Below are positions 1-8,386 of a stretch of DNA of 41,407 nt, one piece after another. Both the position numbers and the translations under genes were made by a program. The DNA is taken from positions 1 through 41,407 of IMG/VR virus record IMGVR_UViG_3300031758_000169, one strand, 5' to 3'. How positions within the stretch are numbered: the stretch's first letter is position 1; the number at the start of each line of letters is the position of its first letter. A model generated the notes under the pieces. It worked only from the letters and a program-made list of their open reading frames with translations. It was not told where the DNA came from and made no database searches. The DNA is from a virus.

Positions 1-612
1 CCTTCATCTGGTACTTTGACTAGTTGTACAGGTCTACCTTTAACTACTGGCGTAACCGGAACTCTCCCCGTTGCTAACGGCGGTACAGGCTCTACATCAA
101 CCACGTTCGTAAACGCGGCAACAAACGTAACAGGTACGCTCCCCGTTGCTAACGGCGGTACTGGAGCCGCAACATTAACTGCAAACAACGTACTGCTGGG
201 TAACGGAACAAGTGCACTGGCAACAGTAGCCCCCGGAGCAAACGGAAACATTCTCACTTCTAACGGCACTACTTGGGTTTCGTCTACTCCAGCAGGTGGC
301 GGTGTTACATCTTTAAATGGACAAACTGGAGCGATTACAAATACATCTTTATATGCCATTGGAAGTTATGTTTTAGGAAGGTCATTAACAGATGGTGCTA
401 TTGCACAAGACACAACACTTGCTGGTTCAAGTTTATATGTAATGTCTGCTGGTGTTTATTTAATTCCTCCTTCAAGTTGGGGTTCACCAGATGGAGGCAC
501 TTCTTCCACAGCACCAGTTTTGGTTAATACTGGAACATGGAGACTTTTATCACAAGCGGGAAACACAAGTGGTGGTAAAAGAATGTCTGGTTTATGGGTT
601 CGCATTAGTTAA
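1..612 (+). CDS. Tail fibre protein, C-terminal part (5' end outside window)
   Basis: The reading frame is open from base 1, so the gene starts upstream; what remains is about 203 residues. The first 90 or so residues carry two copies of the LPVANGGTG motif, 25 codons apart, known from many phage tail fibres. The DNA of the two copies is identical over 23 bases (64-86 and 139-161). The C-terminal third ends in a GTWRLLSQ...LWVRIS pattern typical of fibre tips. From about base 310 the DNA becomes clearly richer in A and T than the upstream part, which suggests a swapped tip domain. It probably contacts the host surface. The next gene is a tail assembly chaperone, the usual fibre-chaperone order. 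Confidence 0.8.
   Translation, partial: PSSGTLTSCTGLPLTTGVTGTLPVANGGTGSTSTTFVNAATNVTGTLPVANGGTGAATLTANNVLLGNGTSALATVAPGANGNILTSNGTTWVSSTPAGGGVTSLNGQTGAITNTSLYAIGSYVLGRSLTDGAIAQDTTLAGSSLYVMSAGVYLIPPSSWGSPDGGTSSTAPVLVNTGTWRLLSQAGNTSGGKRMSGLWVRIS
64..161 (+). repeat. 23-base direct repeat in tail fibre gene
   Basis: Identical 23-base stretches at 64-86 and 139-161, 75 bases (25 codons) apart, encode the two LPVANGGTG motifs. A likely site of recombination between fibre genes. Confidence 0.8.
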
Positions 613-624
613 TAAAGAAAGATT

Positions 625-1023
625 ATGAATTATTCAAATGTATCAAGTGTGCAATGGGCAAATGCTGAACATACAGCCATTAATTGCATGGTCAATTTTG
701 ACGATTTGCGTGAAGAATTAGTACCATTTACCGCAGTAGCACAGGGTGATTATCCGCATTCACATGAAATTTTTGCTCGTTGTGTGGCTGGCGATTTTGG
801 TACTATTGCAGAATACATTCCGCCCCCACAGCCTACAACGGAACAGTTAGCCGCAATTATTCGTAGTCAGCGGGATAATCTTTTATTGCAATCCGACTGG
901 ACTCAACTACCAGACGTGCCACAGGCTACAAGAGACGCGTGGGCAAGTTATCGCCAAGCATTAAGAGATGTCACCGCTCAGGCGGGTTTCCCTCAAACAA
1001 TAACATGGCCCACTGCGCCATAA
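625..1023 (+). CDS. Phage tail assembly chaperone-like protein
   Basis: A 132-residue protein. Its C-terminal half (from about residue 75) matches the pattern of the Phage_tail_APC family: a helix with RSQRDNLLL, then SDWTQLPDVP, then a W..YRQALRD segment and a final FPQTITWP. These short C-terminal domains sit on proteins encoded just after tail fibres and are thought to help fibre folding or attachment. The N-terminal 70 residues are not recognised. It starts 12 bases after the fibre stop codon with a weak upstream AAAGAAAG. The family call rests on the conserved C-terminal motif; the chaperone role is inferred from the family and position. Confidence 0.75.
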   Translation: MNYSNVSSVQWANAEHTAINCMVNFDDLREELVPFTAVAQGDYPHSHEIFARCVAGDFGTIAEYIPPPQPTTEQLAAIIRSQRDNLLLQSDWTQLPDVPQATRDAWASYRQALRDVTAQAGFPQTITWPTAP

Positions 1024-1029
1024 AAATAA

Positions 1030-1932
1030 ATGTTCGGTTACGCCGCCTTTGCCCAATCTACCTTTGCTGGTCTTGGCGGGACGGCGTTCGCCTTATCTAT
1101 CTCTGAAGACATCGCATTAGCAGACGACAGCGCACAAGCATCGGCGTTTCTAAAGTCTATAACCGAACCCATAACCGTTGACGAAGTTGAAAATGACGTA
1201 GGCGGTAACTTCTTTGGTAGCGTGACGGAAGCAATCTCTCTTGCCGACGCATCTTCTCAAGCCTCAACCTTCCTGCAATCCATAGCAGAGAACATTACCC
1301 TAGCGGACAGCCAAGCAGTTACAGCCCAGTTTGCTGTTGCCCAATCAGAAGACATAACAATCGCAGACAGCCAAGTGGTTTTCACCGCAGTCTTTAATGA
1401 CCGCACTGAGCCGTTCACCATAGACGACACGCCAGCGACACAGTTTGCCTACCTTGCCTCGGTCACAGAGCCAATCACTCTAGAAGACACGCCGACTGCA
1501 ACAGCCCAGTTTGCCTTGGCAATATCCGAAGCCATAACGATAGAAGAGGTTGAAGCCCTCACTGCCCAGTTCGCAGCCAGCGTTACAGAGAACATCACCC
1601 TCGCTGAACTAATCACTATCTTCAGCGTCTTCTTCTTGGATATTACCGAGAACTTTGGCGTAGCGGATGCCCAGACTGTCACCGCTACCTTCCTGCAAGA
1701 CATCACTGAGAACATCACCCTTGCGGATGTGCCGACCATCCAAGCCGCGTTCCAAGCCGCCATTGCCGAGAACATCAATATGGCAGACAATACACAGGTA
1801 GCGGGCTGGATAAAAATCATCGACGACCAGACAGCAAACTGGGCGTTAATCAGCAACACCGAAAACGCAGGCTGGACAGTGGTTGACACCACCGAAAATG
1901 CAGGCTGGACAGTAATAAACAACCTTCAATGA
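1030..1932 (+). CDS. Repeat protein, 20-residue repeats (tail-associated, unknown function)
   Basis: A 300-residue acidic protein built almost wholly from about twelve repeats of 20 residues, each with the outline S-[IV]-[TS]-E-x-I-x-[LI]-A-D followed by an alanine- and phenylalanine-containing stretch. The last 40 residues switch to a shorter repeat with the core ENAGWT. The regular polar/hydrophobic alternation suggests a beta-solenoid or a repetitive fibre-like rod. There is no clear ribosome-binding site before the ATG, which lies six bases after the previous stop, so translation may be coupled. Position among fibre genes suggests a virion surface or tail accessory protein; no enzymatic domain is seen. 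Confidence 0.6.
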   Translation: MFGYAAFAQSTFAGLGGTAFALSISEDIALADDSAQASAFLKSITEPITVDEVENDVGGNFFGSVTEAISLADASSQASTFLQSIAENITLADSQAVTAQFAVAQSEDITIADSQVVFTAVFNDRTEPFTIDDTPATQFAYLASVTEPITLEDTPTATAQFALAISEAITIEEVEALTAQFAASVTENITLAELITIFSVFFLDITENFGVADAQTVTATFLQDITENITLADVPTIQAAFQAAIAENINMADNTQVAGWIKIIDDQTANWALISNTENAGWTVVDTTENAGWTVINNLQ

Positions 1933-1940
1933 GGTAAACC

Positions 1941-2975
1941 ATGTCAAGTACGTACTCACCCAATCTAAAAATTGAACTGATGGGCAACGGTGACCAAGCA
2001 GGTAACTGGGGGTCAACAACCAACACCAACCTTGGCACGCTGATTGAACAGGCTATCTCAGGCTATGTAACCCAATCCGTCTCTACTGGCACGGACACCA
2101 TAATCACTATCCCAGACGGTGCGACTGGTGTTGCCCGTAACATGTTCATTGAACTAACGGGTACAGGCGGAGCAAGCACTAACTTAATAGTGCCGACTAA
2201 TAAGAAGCTGTACTTCATCTATAACAACACCTCTAGCGGTCAGGTCACAGTAAAAGTTACAGGTCTGACGGGTGTATCCGTGCCCAACGGGGCGAAGATG
2301 ATTCTGGTGTCTAACGGCACAGACATAGTCAACGCCACTAACTACATGGCGTCTTTGACCCTTGGTTCTGCTCTGCCCGTCACTTCTGGTGGCACAGGGG
2401 GTACTACTTCTACAGGTTCTGGCGCGGTTGTTCTGGCTACTAGCCCTACGCTGGTAACTCCTGCTTTGGGAACTCCTACATCTGGAGTGATGACTAACGT
2501 AACTGGAACGGCATCTGGTCTGACTGCTGGTTCTTTGGTGGCTGGTGCGGCGTTCTCAACTCCGTCAATCACTATCCCAAGCGTTATTGGTGCAATGTTG
2601 GAGGCGGCAACCATAACGGCATCTGCTCCCGTATCCAGCACTAACTACGATGTGTCTACCCAGACGGTGCAGTACTACACAAGTAACGCCACAGTTAACT
2701 TCACGCTAAATATCCGTGGTAACGGCTCAACTTCGCTAAACACTTTGATGGCTACAGGCCAAGCCATGACCCTTGCGCTACTAATTACAAACGGTTCAAC
2801 TGCTTACTACCCCAACGTAATTCAGATTGACGGCTCAACAGTAACCCCTAAGTGGCAAAACGCCATAACCCCCACTGCGGGAATTGCTAATGCAATAAAC
2901 ATCTATGTGTTTACTGTTATTAAAACAGCCAGCGGCGTATACACAGTCCTTGGCTCACAGACTCAGTTTGCATAA
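1941..2975 (+). CDS. Tail fibre-family virion protein
   Basis: A 344-residue protein. The N-terminal region includes NGDQAGNWGSTTNTNLGTLIEQ, an arrangement seen at the start of many phage fibre and baseplate-type proteins. The middle holds a LPVTSGGTGG motif and a SPTLVTPALGTPTSG stretch, which match the repeats of the fibre gene at the window start, so the two proteins are related in that region. The C-terminal 130 residues are a mixed beta-rich domain. GAGG seven bases upstream serves as ribosome-binding site. It is followed directly by the glycine-rich protein, whose ATG overlaps this stop. Likely part of the host-recognition apparatus. Confidence 0.65.
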   Translation: MSSTYSPNLKIELMGNGDQAGNWGSTTNTNLGTLIEQAISGYVTQSVSTGTDTIITIPDGATGVARNMFIELTGTGGASTNLIVPTNKKLYFIYNNTSSGQVTVKVTGLTGVSVPNGAKMILVSNGTDIVNATNYMASLTLGSALPVTSGGTGGTTSTGSGAVVLATSPTLVTPALGTPTSGVMTNVTGTASGLTAGSLVAGAAFSTPSITIPSVIGAMLEAATITASAPVSSTNYDVSTQTVQYYTSNATVNFTLNIRGNGSTSLNTLMATGQAMTLALLITNGSTAYYPNVIQIDGSTVTPKWQNAITPTAGIANAINIYVFTVIKTASGVYTVLGSQTQFA

Positions 2976-3739
2976 TGCCAATACTAACTAACCTTGGTTC
3001 TGCTACCGCCCGTGGCTACGGCTTTGGTGGGGTTGTTGTGTATGCGCTTACTATTTCAAGCAATCAAACCGACTTGAATCTAAGAACGTATGCGTTAGCA
3101 AATGGTTGGACGGCATCAGGCTCACTACTCCAAGTAACGGTTAACGCAGGGGTTTACATCTTGGCAAGCGGGACAGGCACTCCAGCACTAACAATCAACG
3201 GAACATATCCCGGTGGCGTAGTCCTCATAAACAACGGATACATCATTGGCTATGGCGGTGCGGGCGGTGCTGGTGGTTCTGGTGACCCTCCCGCTAACAG
3301 AGTTGGTTCACCCGGCTCTTCTGGTGGCACAGGTATTTCTGCTTCATCTGCGGTAAGAATTGCAAACAACGGCACTGTTGCTGGCGGTGGCGGTGGTGCT
3401 GGTGGTGGCGGCGGTTCAAACTTTGGTGATTGGTACGGCGGCGGTGGCGGCGGTGGCGGTGCTACTTATGGTGCTGGCGGTGCTGCTGGGGCTTCAAGTG
3501 GTCCGGGTACAGGTACATCAGGTCCGGGAGCCGCAGGTACTTTGAGCGCTGGAGGCGCGGGCGGGCGTAGTAACTATGCTACTGGCGGTACAGGTGGTGG
3601 TTGGGGTGCGTCTGGTGCGGCAGGTAACAATAGCTCACAAGCAAGTGGTGGCGCAGGTGGCGGAGCAGGTAACTACATAGTAGGTAACTCCAACGTAACT
3701 TGGCTAGTAAACGGCACTCGCTTGGGCGGGGTGTCTTAA
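2975..3739 (+). CDS. Glycine-rich adhesin-like tail protein
   Basis: A 254-residue protein. Residues about 1-90 form a beta-rich domain, and residues about 90-230 are dominated by glycine runs broken by Ala, Ser, Asn and Tyr. This is the layout of phage receptor-binding adhesins with polyglycine loops (T-even gp38-like proteins are the best-known example), though no specific homologue can be claimed. The ATG overlaps the last base of the upstream stop (TAATG), implying translational coupling. Function as a host-recognition tip is inferred from composition and from its place at the end of the fibre block. Confidence 0.55.
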   Translation: MPILTNLGSATARGYGFGGVVVYALTISSNQTDLNLRTYALANGWTASGSLLQVTVNAGVYILASGTGTPALTINGTYPGGVVLINNGYIIGYGGAGGAGGSGDPPANRVGSPGSSGGTGISASSAVRIANNGTVAGGGGGAGGGGGSNFGDWYGGGGGGGGATYGAGGAAGASSGPGTGTSGPGAAGTLSAGGAGGRSNYATGGTGGGWGASGAAGNNSSQASGGAGGGAGNYIVGNSNVTWLVNGTRLGGVS

Positions 3740-3742
3740 AGT

Positions 3743-4465
3743 GTGGATCCTTTCACTCTTCTCATGGCGGCCCAAACCGCCGTTGGCTTTATCAAGCAGG
3801 GGTGCGCTCTATTGCATGAAGGGCGTATGGAGTTGGAAGGGGCTAAGAAGACGGCAGAACAGGTTATCGGAGATGTCAAAGCAATCAAGGGCATTTTTGA
3901 TTGGTTCATTGGGTTGTTTAAGTATACAGTCCGGGAAAATAAGTATACAGAGCCGTCAAAGCCTGTGGCGCAAAAGAAGGCCGCAGCCAAGCAACAATCC
4001 TACGAAGAACTTGAACTCAAACTCATCAGCGAAGTGGGCACACAGTTGGGAGAATTCTTTGATATTCAGCAACAACTTCAGACCTACTACCATGAGTTAG
4101 AGGAGCAGTCAAAAACTAACTACGACCCAGCCCAGAACACCAGCAAAAAAGCCATAGAGCGTGCGCTAGTTGAGTTGCAGTTAGAGAAGTTGGGAGAGCA
4201 AATCAGGGAGCAGATGACAACATATGCACCCAAAGAGTTGAAAGCAATCTACAGCCGATTCCTAAAGATGTACGCCAAGATTGAGCAAGAGCAGGAGTGG
4301 GCTAGGTCAGAGATGGTTCGTCGGGCTAGGTTGGCAAGGTGGCAGAAAGAGCAAGACGAGATTCGGGTTATTGAAACAACAACTGGAGTAATTGCCGTGA
4401 TGTTCATATCGATGTTTTTTGGGTGGCTAATGTGGCAACTACGCGCCTTGTCTGGTGGATTTTGA
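3743..4465 (+). CDS. Coiled-coil protein with C-terminal membrane anchor
   Basis: A 240-residue protein with a GTG start at 3743; GGGG lies about nine bases upstream. An N-terminal hydrophobic stretch (residues about 5-30) is followed by long charged helices rich in Glu, Gln and Lys (about 80-210), probably a coiled coil. A single strongly hydrophobic helix lies near the C-terminus (about 213-233). Its place directly before the holin and endolysin suggests a role in lysis or in the membrane, but no spanin or holin family is recognised. The next small gene starts inside its 3' end in another frame. Confidence 0.5.
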   Translation: MDPFTLLMAAQTAVGFIKQGCALLHEGRMELEGAKKTAEQVIGDVKAIKGIFDWFIGLFKYTVRENKYTEPSKPVAQKKAAAKQQSYEELELKLISEVGTQLGEFFDIQQQLQTYYHELEEQSKTNYDPAQNTSKKAIERALVELQLEKLGEQIREQMTTYAPKELKAIYSRFLKMYAKIEQEQEWARSEMVRRARLARWQKEQDEIRVIETTTGVIAVMFISMFFGWLMWQLRALSGGF

Positions 4466-4599
4466 TAGGAGTCGCTATATGTATAGTCGTTGCAGCAACC
4501 TCAATGGCATACGTAGAAACCCTATATATGCGAGCACAACTCAAACAAGAGATTAAAGAGTTGCGCAAACTGAAACGTGAATTAAAGGAATCAAAATGA
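4432..4599 (+). CDS. Small membrane protein in lysis cassette (55 aa)
   Basis: A short frame starting with GTG at 4432, inside the 3' end of the previous gene, and ending in a TGA that overlaps the holin start as ATGA. The product has one hydrophobic helix at residues about 7-27 (VWWILIGVAICIVVAA) followed by a charged Lys/Glu helix to the end. The ATGA junction and neighbours support a real gene. The layout resembles a small spanin-like or holin-accessory protein, but the soluble part (about 28 residues) is short for an inner-membrane spanin. Family unknown. Confidence 0.55.
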   Translation: MATTRLVWWILIGVAICIVVAATSMAYVETLYMRAQLKQEIKELRKLKRELKESK

Positions 4600-5102
4600 T
4601 GACACTATTCTCAACCCTACTGTCTTTCCTGATGGGCGGGTTACCCAAACTGTTTGACTTCTTCCAAGACCGTGCGGACAAGGCGCATGAGATTGCTTTA
4701 GCAGCCATGCAGACTGAGCGTGAACTGGCTCTGCGTAAAGCAGGTTTAGAAGCCCAAGAGCGCATTGAGCATATCCAGACAGAGCAGATTCAGATTAACG
4801 CTGAAGTAACCAACGCACAGACAGCCATGCAAGAGCGCCAAGCCCTGTATGCCCATGACATCGCTATTGGACAAGGTGCCAGCCAGTGGGTAACTAACGC
4901 CCGTGCTATGGTGCGTCCCGCCATAACTTATGGTCTGTTTGTCTTGTTTGGCTTCGTAGAAATCTTTGGCTTCTGGTTCGCCTATCACAAGGAAGTGCCA
5001 TTTGAAGTTGCTCTAGACTTGCTGTGGGACAACGAGACACAAATCATCTGGGCATCCGTGGTGTCTTTCTGGTTTGGCACACAAGCATTTGGCAAGAAAT
5101 GA
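4596..5102 (+). CDS. Three-helix holin-like protein (GTA_holin_3TM type)
   Basis: A 168-residue membrane protein. An N-terminal hydrophobic helix (about 3-20) is followed by a long charged helix rich in Gln, Glu and Ala (about 25-95), then a pattern WVTNARAMVRPAITYG with two membrane helices and a final FWFGTQAFGKK. The RP.ITY segment and the WFG ending are hallmarks of the three-helix holins found beside endolysins and gene-transfer-agent release genes. Holins form lesions in the inner membrane that let endolysin reach the peptidoglycan. It overlaps both neighbours by ATGA, forming a tight lysis operon. Confidence 0.75.
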   Translation: MMTLFSTLLSFLMGGLPKLFDFFQDRADKAHEIALAAMQTERELALRKAGLEAQERIEHIQTEQIQINAEVTNAQTAMQERQALYAHDIAIGQGASQWVTNARAMVRPAITYGLFVLFGFVEIFGFWFAYHKEVPFEVALDLLWDNETQIIWASVVSFWFGTQAFGKK

Positions 5103-5575
5103 ACCTGTCAGATAAAGCCCTCAAGATGATTAAGCACCATGAAGGGGTGCGTCAGAAGCCTTACCGTTGCCCAGCCAAGCTATGGACGGTGGGGGTGGGG
5201 CATGTCTTGTATCCAGAGCAGGGCAAGTTAAAGATAGAAGACCGCGATGGGTTTGCTCTCAAAGACGCAGACAACCGCACATTCAGCATGGAAGAAGTCG
5301 ATGGAATTCTTAAAGCAGATTTGGCTCGCTTTGAGCGAGGTGTGGTTCAGTTCTGTCCTGTTCCCCTCACTCAAGGTCAGTACGATGCTCTCATATCTTT
5401 TAGTTTTAATGTTGGTCTGGGAACACTACAGCGCTCAACCCTCCGTCAGAAGGTTCTTCGCGGGGATATGGAAGGCGCGGCGGAGGAACTCTTGAAGTAT
5501 TGCAAAGCGGGTGGGAAAATACTCAAAGGGTTAGAGACTCGTCGCAAAGATGAACGCGCCCTGTTCTTAGGATAA
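5099..5575 (+). CDS. Endolysin, GH24 lysozyme (muramidase)
   Basis: A 158-residue lysozyme of the T4/P21 glycoside hydrolase 24 family, which cleaves the MurNAc-GlcNAc bond of peptidoglycan. The catalytic pattern is E15, then eight residues, C24, then five residues, T30, followed by VGVGH; the Cys stands in the place of the usual Asp, a known variant in this family. No signal peptide is seen, so export needs the holin. A longer frame is open from 5024, but the ATG at 5099 overlaps the holin stop as ATGA and begins exactly at the domain, so it is chosen as the start. Confidence 0.92.
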   Translation: MNLSDKALKMIKHHEGVRQKPYRCPAKLWTVGVGHVLYPEQGKLKIEDRDGFALKDADNRTFSMEEVDGILKADLARFERGVVQFCPVPLTQGQYDALISFSFNVGLGTLQRSTLRQKVLRGDMEGAAEELLKYCKAGGKILKGLETRRKDERALFLG

Positions 5576-5578
5576 AAC

Positions 5579-7693
5579 ATGCCATTACAAAAACTACAGT
5601 TCAGGCCCGGTGTAAACAGAGAGGGCACTACTCTCTCAAACGAGGGTGGCTATTTTGACGGCGACAAAATTCGTTTCCGTTCTGGCTTTCCTGAAAAGAT
5701 TGGTGGCTGGCAACGTGACGGCGGTTTAGCCGCTACAACAGAACCCGTGACAACACTTGTGGCTACCAGTGGACTTACAACTGCGGCTGTGCCACCTAGC
5801 GGTGCGTTCTGGGGTGTTGCCAAAGCCATGTGGAATTGGATTAACCTGACAGGCTACAACTTATTGGCGGTTGGCACTAACCTCAAGTACTACATTCAGA
5901 ACTCTAGTGGCGGTTCGTATAACGACGTAACCCCCATTCGCCTAACTAATACAGCGGTAGCCAACGCTTTCACTACGACGGACACCTCATCGACTGTGAC
6001 GGTTAACGATGCTGGACATGGCGCACAGGCAGGAGACTTTGTGAATATTACTAGCGTATCAGGCACTGTTAACGGCATAACCGCTGCTCAGTTAACTGGA
6101 GAGTTCCAAGTCCAGACTGTTACAAGTAACAACACATACACAGTCCTTTCGGGTGGTACGGCAACCTCTACTGGCACATCCGCTGTTACTGCAACATTTA
6201 ACTATCAACTCACTACTGGTAACACAACTTTTACTTACGGTACAGGCTGGGGTGTAGGTGGTTGGGGCGGTGTTACCACAGGGTATCCAGACACAGGCTG
6301 GGGTTCTCCTGCGCCAGCGGGCTTGGGTATTGGTGTGCAGTTGCGTCTATGGAGTCAGTCTAACTACGGTGAAGACTTGGTGTTTAACCCCCGTGGCGCT
6401 GCTATGTATTACTGGGCTAACAACGCTAACCCAAACATTTACGACCGTGGGCAGATCATTAAAGCAGGCACTGCTGTAGCCACAAAGTCCGGGTCGTTTA
6501 CACCTGATGCCACCTGCCCGTCTATTGCTAACTTTGTATTGGTGTCTGACGCTTCACGCTTTACGTTTGCTTTTGGTTGCAATGATCCAACTGGCGTGTA
6601 TGCAACGACTGCACAAGACCCTATGCAAGTGCGTTGGTCTGACCAGAATACATTGGTTACATGGTTGCCCCTTGTTACTAACCAAGCAGGCGGTATCCGT
6701 CTAAGCCACGGGTCAGCAATCATCACTGCTATTCAAACTCGTCAAGAGATTTTGGTTCTGACGGATTCAGCCATTTACTCCTTCCAATATCTTGGCGCTC
6801 CTTATGTGTGGAACAGCCAGATACTTGGAGACAACATTTCTGTTGCTAGTCCCAACGCAGTATCTACAGTAAACAACGTCACCTACTGGATGGGTACAGA
6901 TAAGTTCTATATGTACTCTGGACGGGTGGAAACACTGCCTTGCGCTTTGCGTCAGTACATTTACGGCAACATAAATTTGCAAGAGTCCTATCAGATTCAC
7001 TCTGGGACTAACGAAGGCTACAACGAAATCTGGTGGTTCTATCCATCTATTACAGGTACAACCTCTACTGGTGAGAACGGCACAGGAACTCCCGGTTCGC
7101 CAAACATCTTGATTGACCGCTACGTCATCTATAACCATCTAGAGCGTACTTGGTACTACGGCACTATGAACGGTACGACTGTGCGCCCCCGCACTGCTTG
7201 GTTAGACAGCCCGTTACGTTCCGAGCCTATGGCGGCTATTGGATATACCTCTAGCGGTACTTATACAAATGGTGCGGTGGTGTACCAAGAAACGGGTGTA
7301 GATAACAACGAGACTGGCACTCCAATTGCCATTGATTCTTATGTTCAATCCTCGGACTTTGATATTGGTGACGGTCATAATTTTGGTTTTGTGTGGAGGC
7401 TTATACCTGACATCACATTTGATGGCTCCTCCTCAGCAGCGCCCTCCGTTAATTTCACGGTTCGCCCTCGTCAAAACCCCGGCTCCAATTACGGCACCTC
7501 AAACAACCCGTCCGTAGAAAGCGCACAGTCTTACGCAAGCACAACGACATACAACGTCCAACAATTTACCCAGCAGGTGTTTGTGCGGATACGTGGACGT
7601 CAGATGGCGTTTAAGATTTCATCATCAGACCTCGGCACACAGTGGCAATTAGGTGTTCCACGTATTGATGTCAGACCGGACGGTCGTCGATGA
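5579..7693 (+). CDS. Large virion protein, tail hub/DNA-stabilisation-like
   Basis: A 704-residue protein starting three bases after the endolysin stop, with AGGAT upstream of the ATG. The N-terminus (LQFRPGVNREGT, then GGYFDGDKIRFRSGFPEKIGGW) and the later blocks WMGTDKFYMYSGRVETLPC and DRYVIYNHLERTWYYG are beta-propeller-like segments resembling P22 gp10-type tail accessory or hub proteins, which close the portal and bind the tail. Between residues about 130 and 210 lies a Thr/Ser-rich beta insertion. The overall length is greater than gp10 (about 470 residues), so the family link is tentative. Structural role is likely from position between lysis and internal virion genes. Confidence 0.6.
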   Translation: MPLQKLQFRPGVNREGTTLSNEGGYFDGDKIRFRSGFPEKIGGWQRDGGLAATTEPVTTLVATSGLTTAAVPPSGAFWGVAKAMWNWINLTGYNLLAVGTNLKYYIQNSSGGSYNDVTPIRLTNTAVANAFTTTDTSSTVTVNDAGHGAQAGDFVNITSVSGTVNGITAAQLTGEFQVQTVTSNNTYTVLSGGTATSTGTSAVTATFNYQLTTGNTTFTYGTGWGVGGWGGVTTGYPDTGWGSPAPAGLGIGVQLRLWSQSNYGEDLVFNPRGAAMYYWANNANPNIYDRGQIIKAGTAVATKSGSFTPDATCPSIANFVLVSDASRFTFAFGCNDPTGVYATTAQDPMQVRWSDQNTLVTWLPLVTNQAGGIRLSHGSAIITAIQTRQEILVLTDSAIYSFQYLGAPYVWNSQILGDNISVASPNAVSTVNNVTYWMGTDKFYMYSGRVETLPCALRQYIYGNINLQESYQIHSGTNEGYNEIWWFYPSITGTTSTGENGTGTPGSPNILIDRYVIYNHLERTWYYGTMNGTTVRPRTAWLDSPLRSEPMAAIGYTSSGTYTNGAVVYQETGVDNNETGTPIAIDSYVQSSDFDIGDGHNFGFVWRLIPDITFDGSSSAAPSVNFTVRPRQNPGSNYGTSNNPSVESAQSYASTTTYNVQQFTQQVFVRIRGRQMAFKISSSDLGTQWQLGVPRIDVRPDGRR

Positions 7694-8352
7694 CACTACC
7701 TTTAGAACGCGCCTTTGCGTTAATCCCACCAAATGCGCCGCGCCTACCTGCGGCTCCAGTTGAGTACGACCAGAGATACGTAGATACCTTAACGGGCATT
7801 TTGCGTCAGTACTTCAACACAATTGATAACTTTACGCAGGCATTTTCTTCTGGTACAGGCGGTGCGTTTTTACAGCTTCCTTACGGAGCGTTTTCCAGCG
7901 ATCAAGATCAAACAACGACAGCTAATACAGCCACGTTAATGACGCTGAACACAACCGACTTTGCCAACGGTATATCTATTGCCTCATCTAAGATTACGGT
8001 AGCGGTTTCTGGAATCTACAACTTACAGTTCAGCACGCAGTTTCAAAATACGGACAATCAGATTCAAGACATCAGCATTTGGCTAAAACAAAACGGCACA
8101 GATATTGTTGGGTCAACTGGTTATGTGTCTATCCCCGCCAGAAAGAGTGCGTCAGCGGGCGAGGAGGCGCATGAGATTATTGGGTGGAACTACTATGTTA
8201 GTTTGACGGCTGGGCAATACATTGAAATTTACTGGTCGGCAACAAATGCGTCTGTAACTATCCAAGCGTATCCCGCTTCCACAGGCCCGGTCCGTCCATC
8301 AACACAGTCTGTGGTAGCCACAATGACATTTGTGTCTGCGCTCTTCCCGTGA
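7690..8352 (+). CDS. C1q/TNF-like jelly-roll virion protein
   Basis: A 220-residue protein whose start overlaps the previous stop as ATGA. After an N-terminal 60-residue helical anchor (PVEYDQRYVDTLTGILRQY), the rest has the strand pattern of a TNF/C1q-type jelly roll: PYGAFSSDQ, then GIYNLQFSTQFQN, ISIWLKQNGTDI, YVSLTAGQYIEIYWSA and a closing ATMTFVSALFP. Phages use such trimeric domains in fibres, head decorations and receptor-binding proteins. The N-terminal part probably attaches it to the hub-like protein encoded just before. Role in host binding is inferred. Confidence 0.6.
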   Translation: MTLPLERAFALIPPNAPRLPAAPVEYDQRYVDTLTGILRQYFNTIDNFTQAFSSGTGGAFLQLPYGAFSSDQDQTTTANTATLMTLNTTDFANGISIASSKITVAVSGIYNLQFSTQFQNTDNQIQDISIWLKQNGTDIVGSTGYVSIPARKSASAGEEAHEIIGWNYYVSLTAGQYIEIYWSATNASVTIQAYPASTGPVRPSTQSVVATMTFVSALFP

Positions 8353-8386
8353 TAAACTCGTTTAAACCACTATTTGCGAGGCAAAA

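Noticed and set aside
1449-1922. A 157-codon leftward frame opposite the repeat protein
   Set aside because: It mirrors the repeats of the real gene on the other strand, has no ribosome-binding site, and its repeats follow from those of the + strand.
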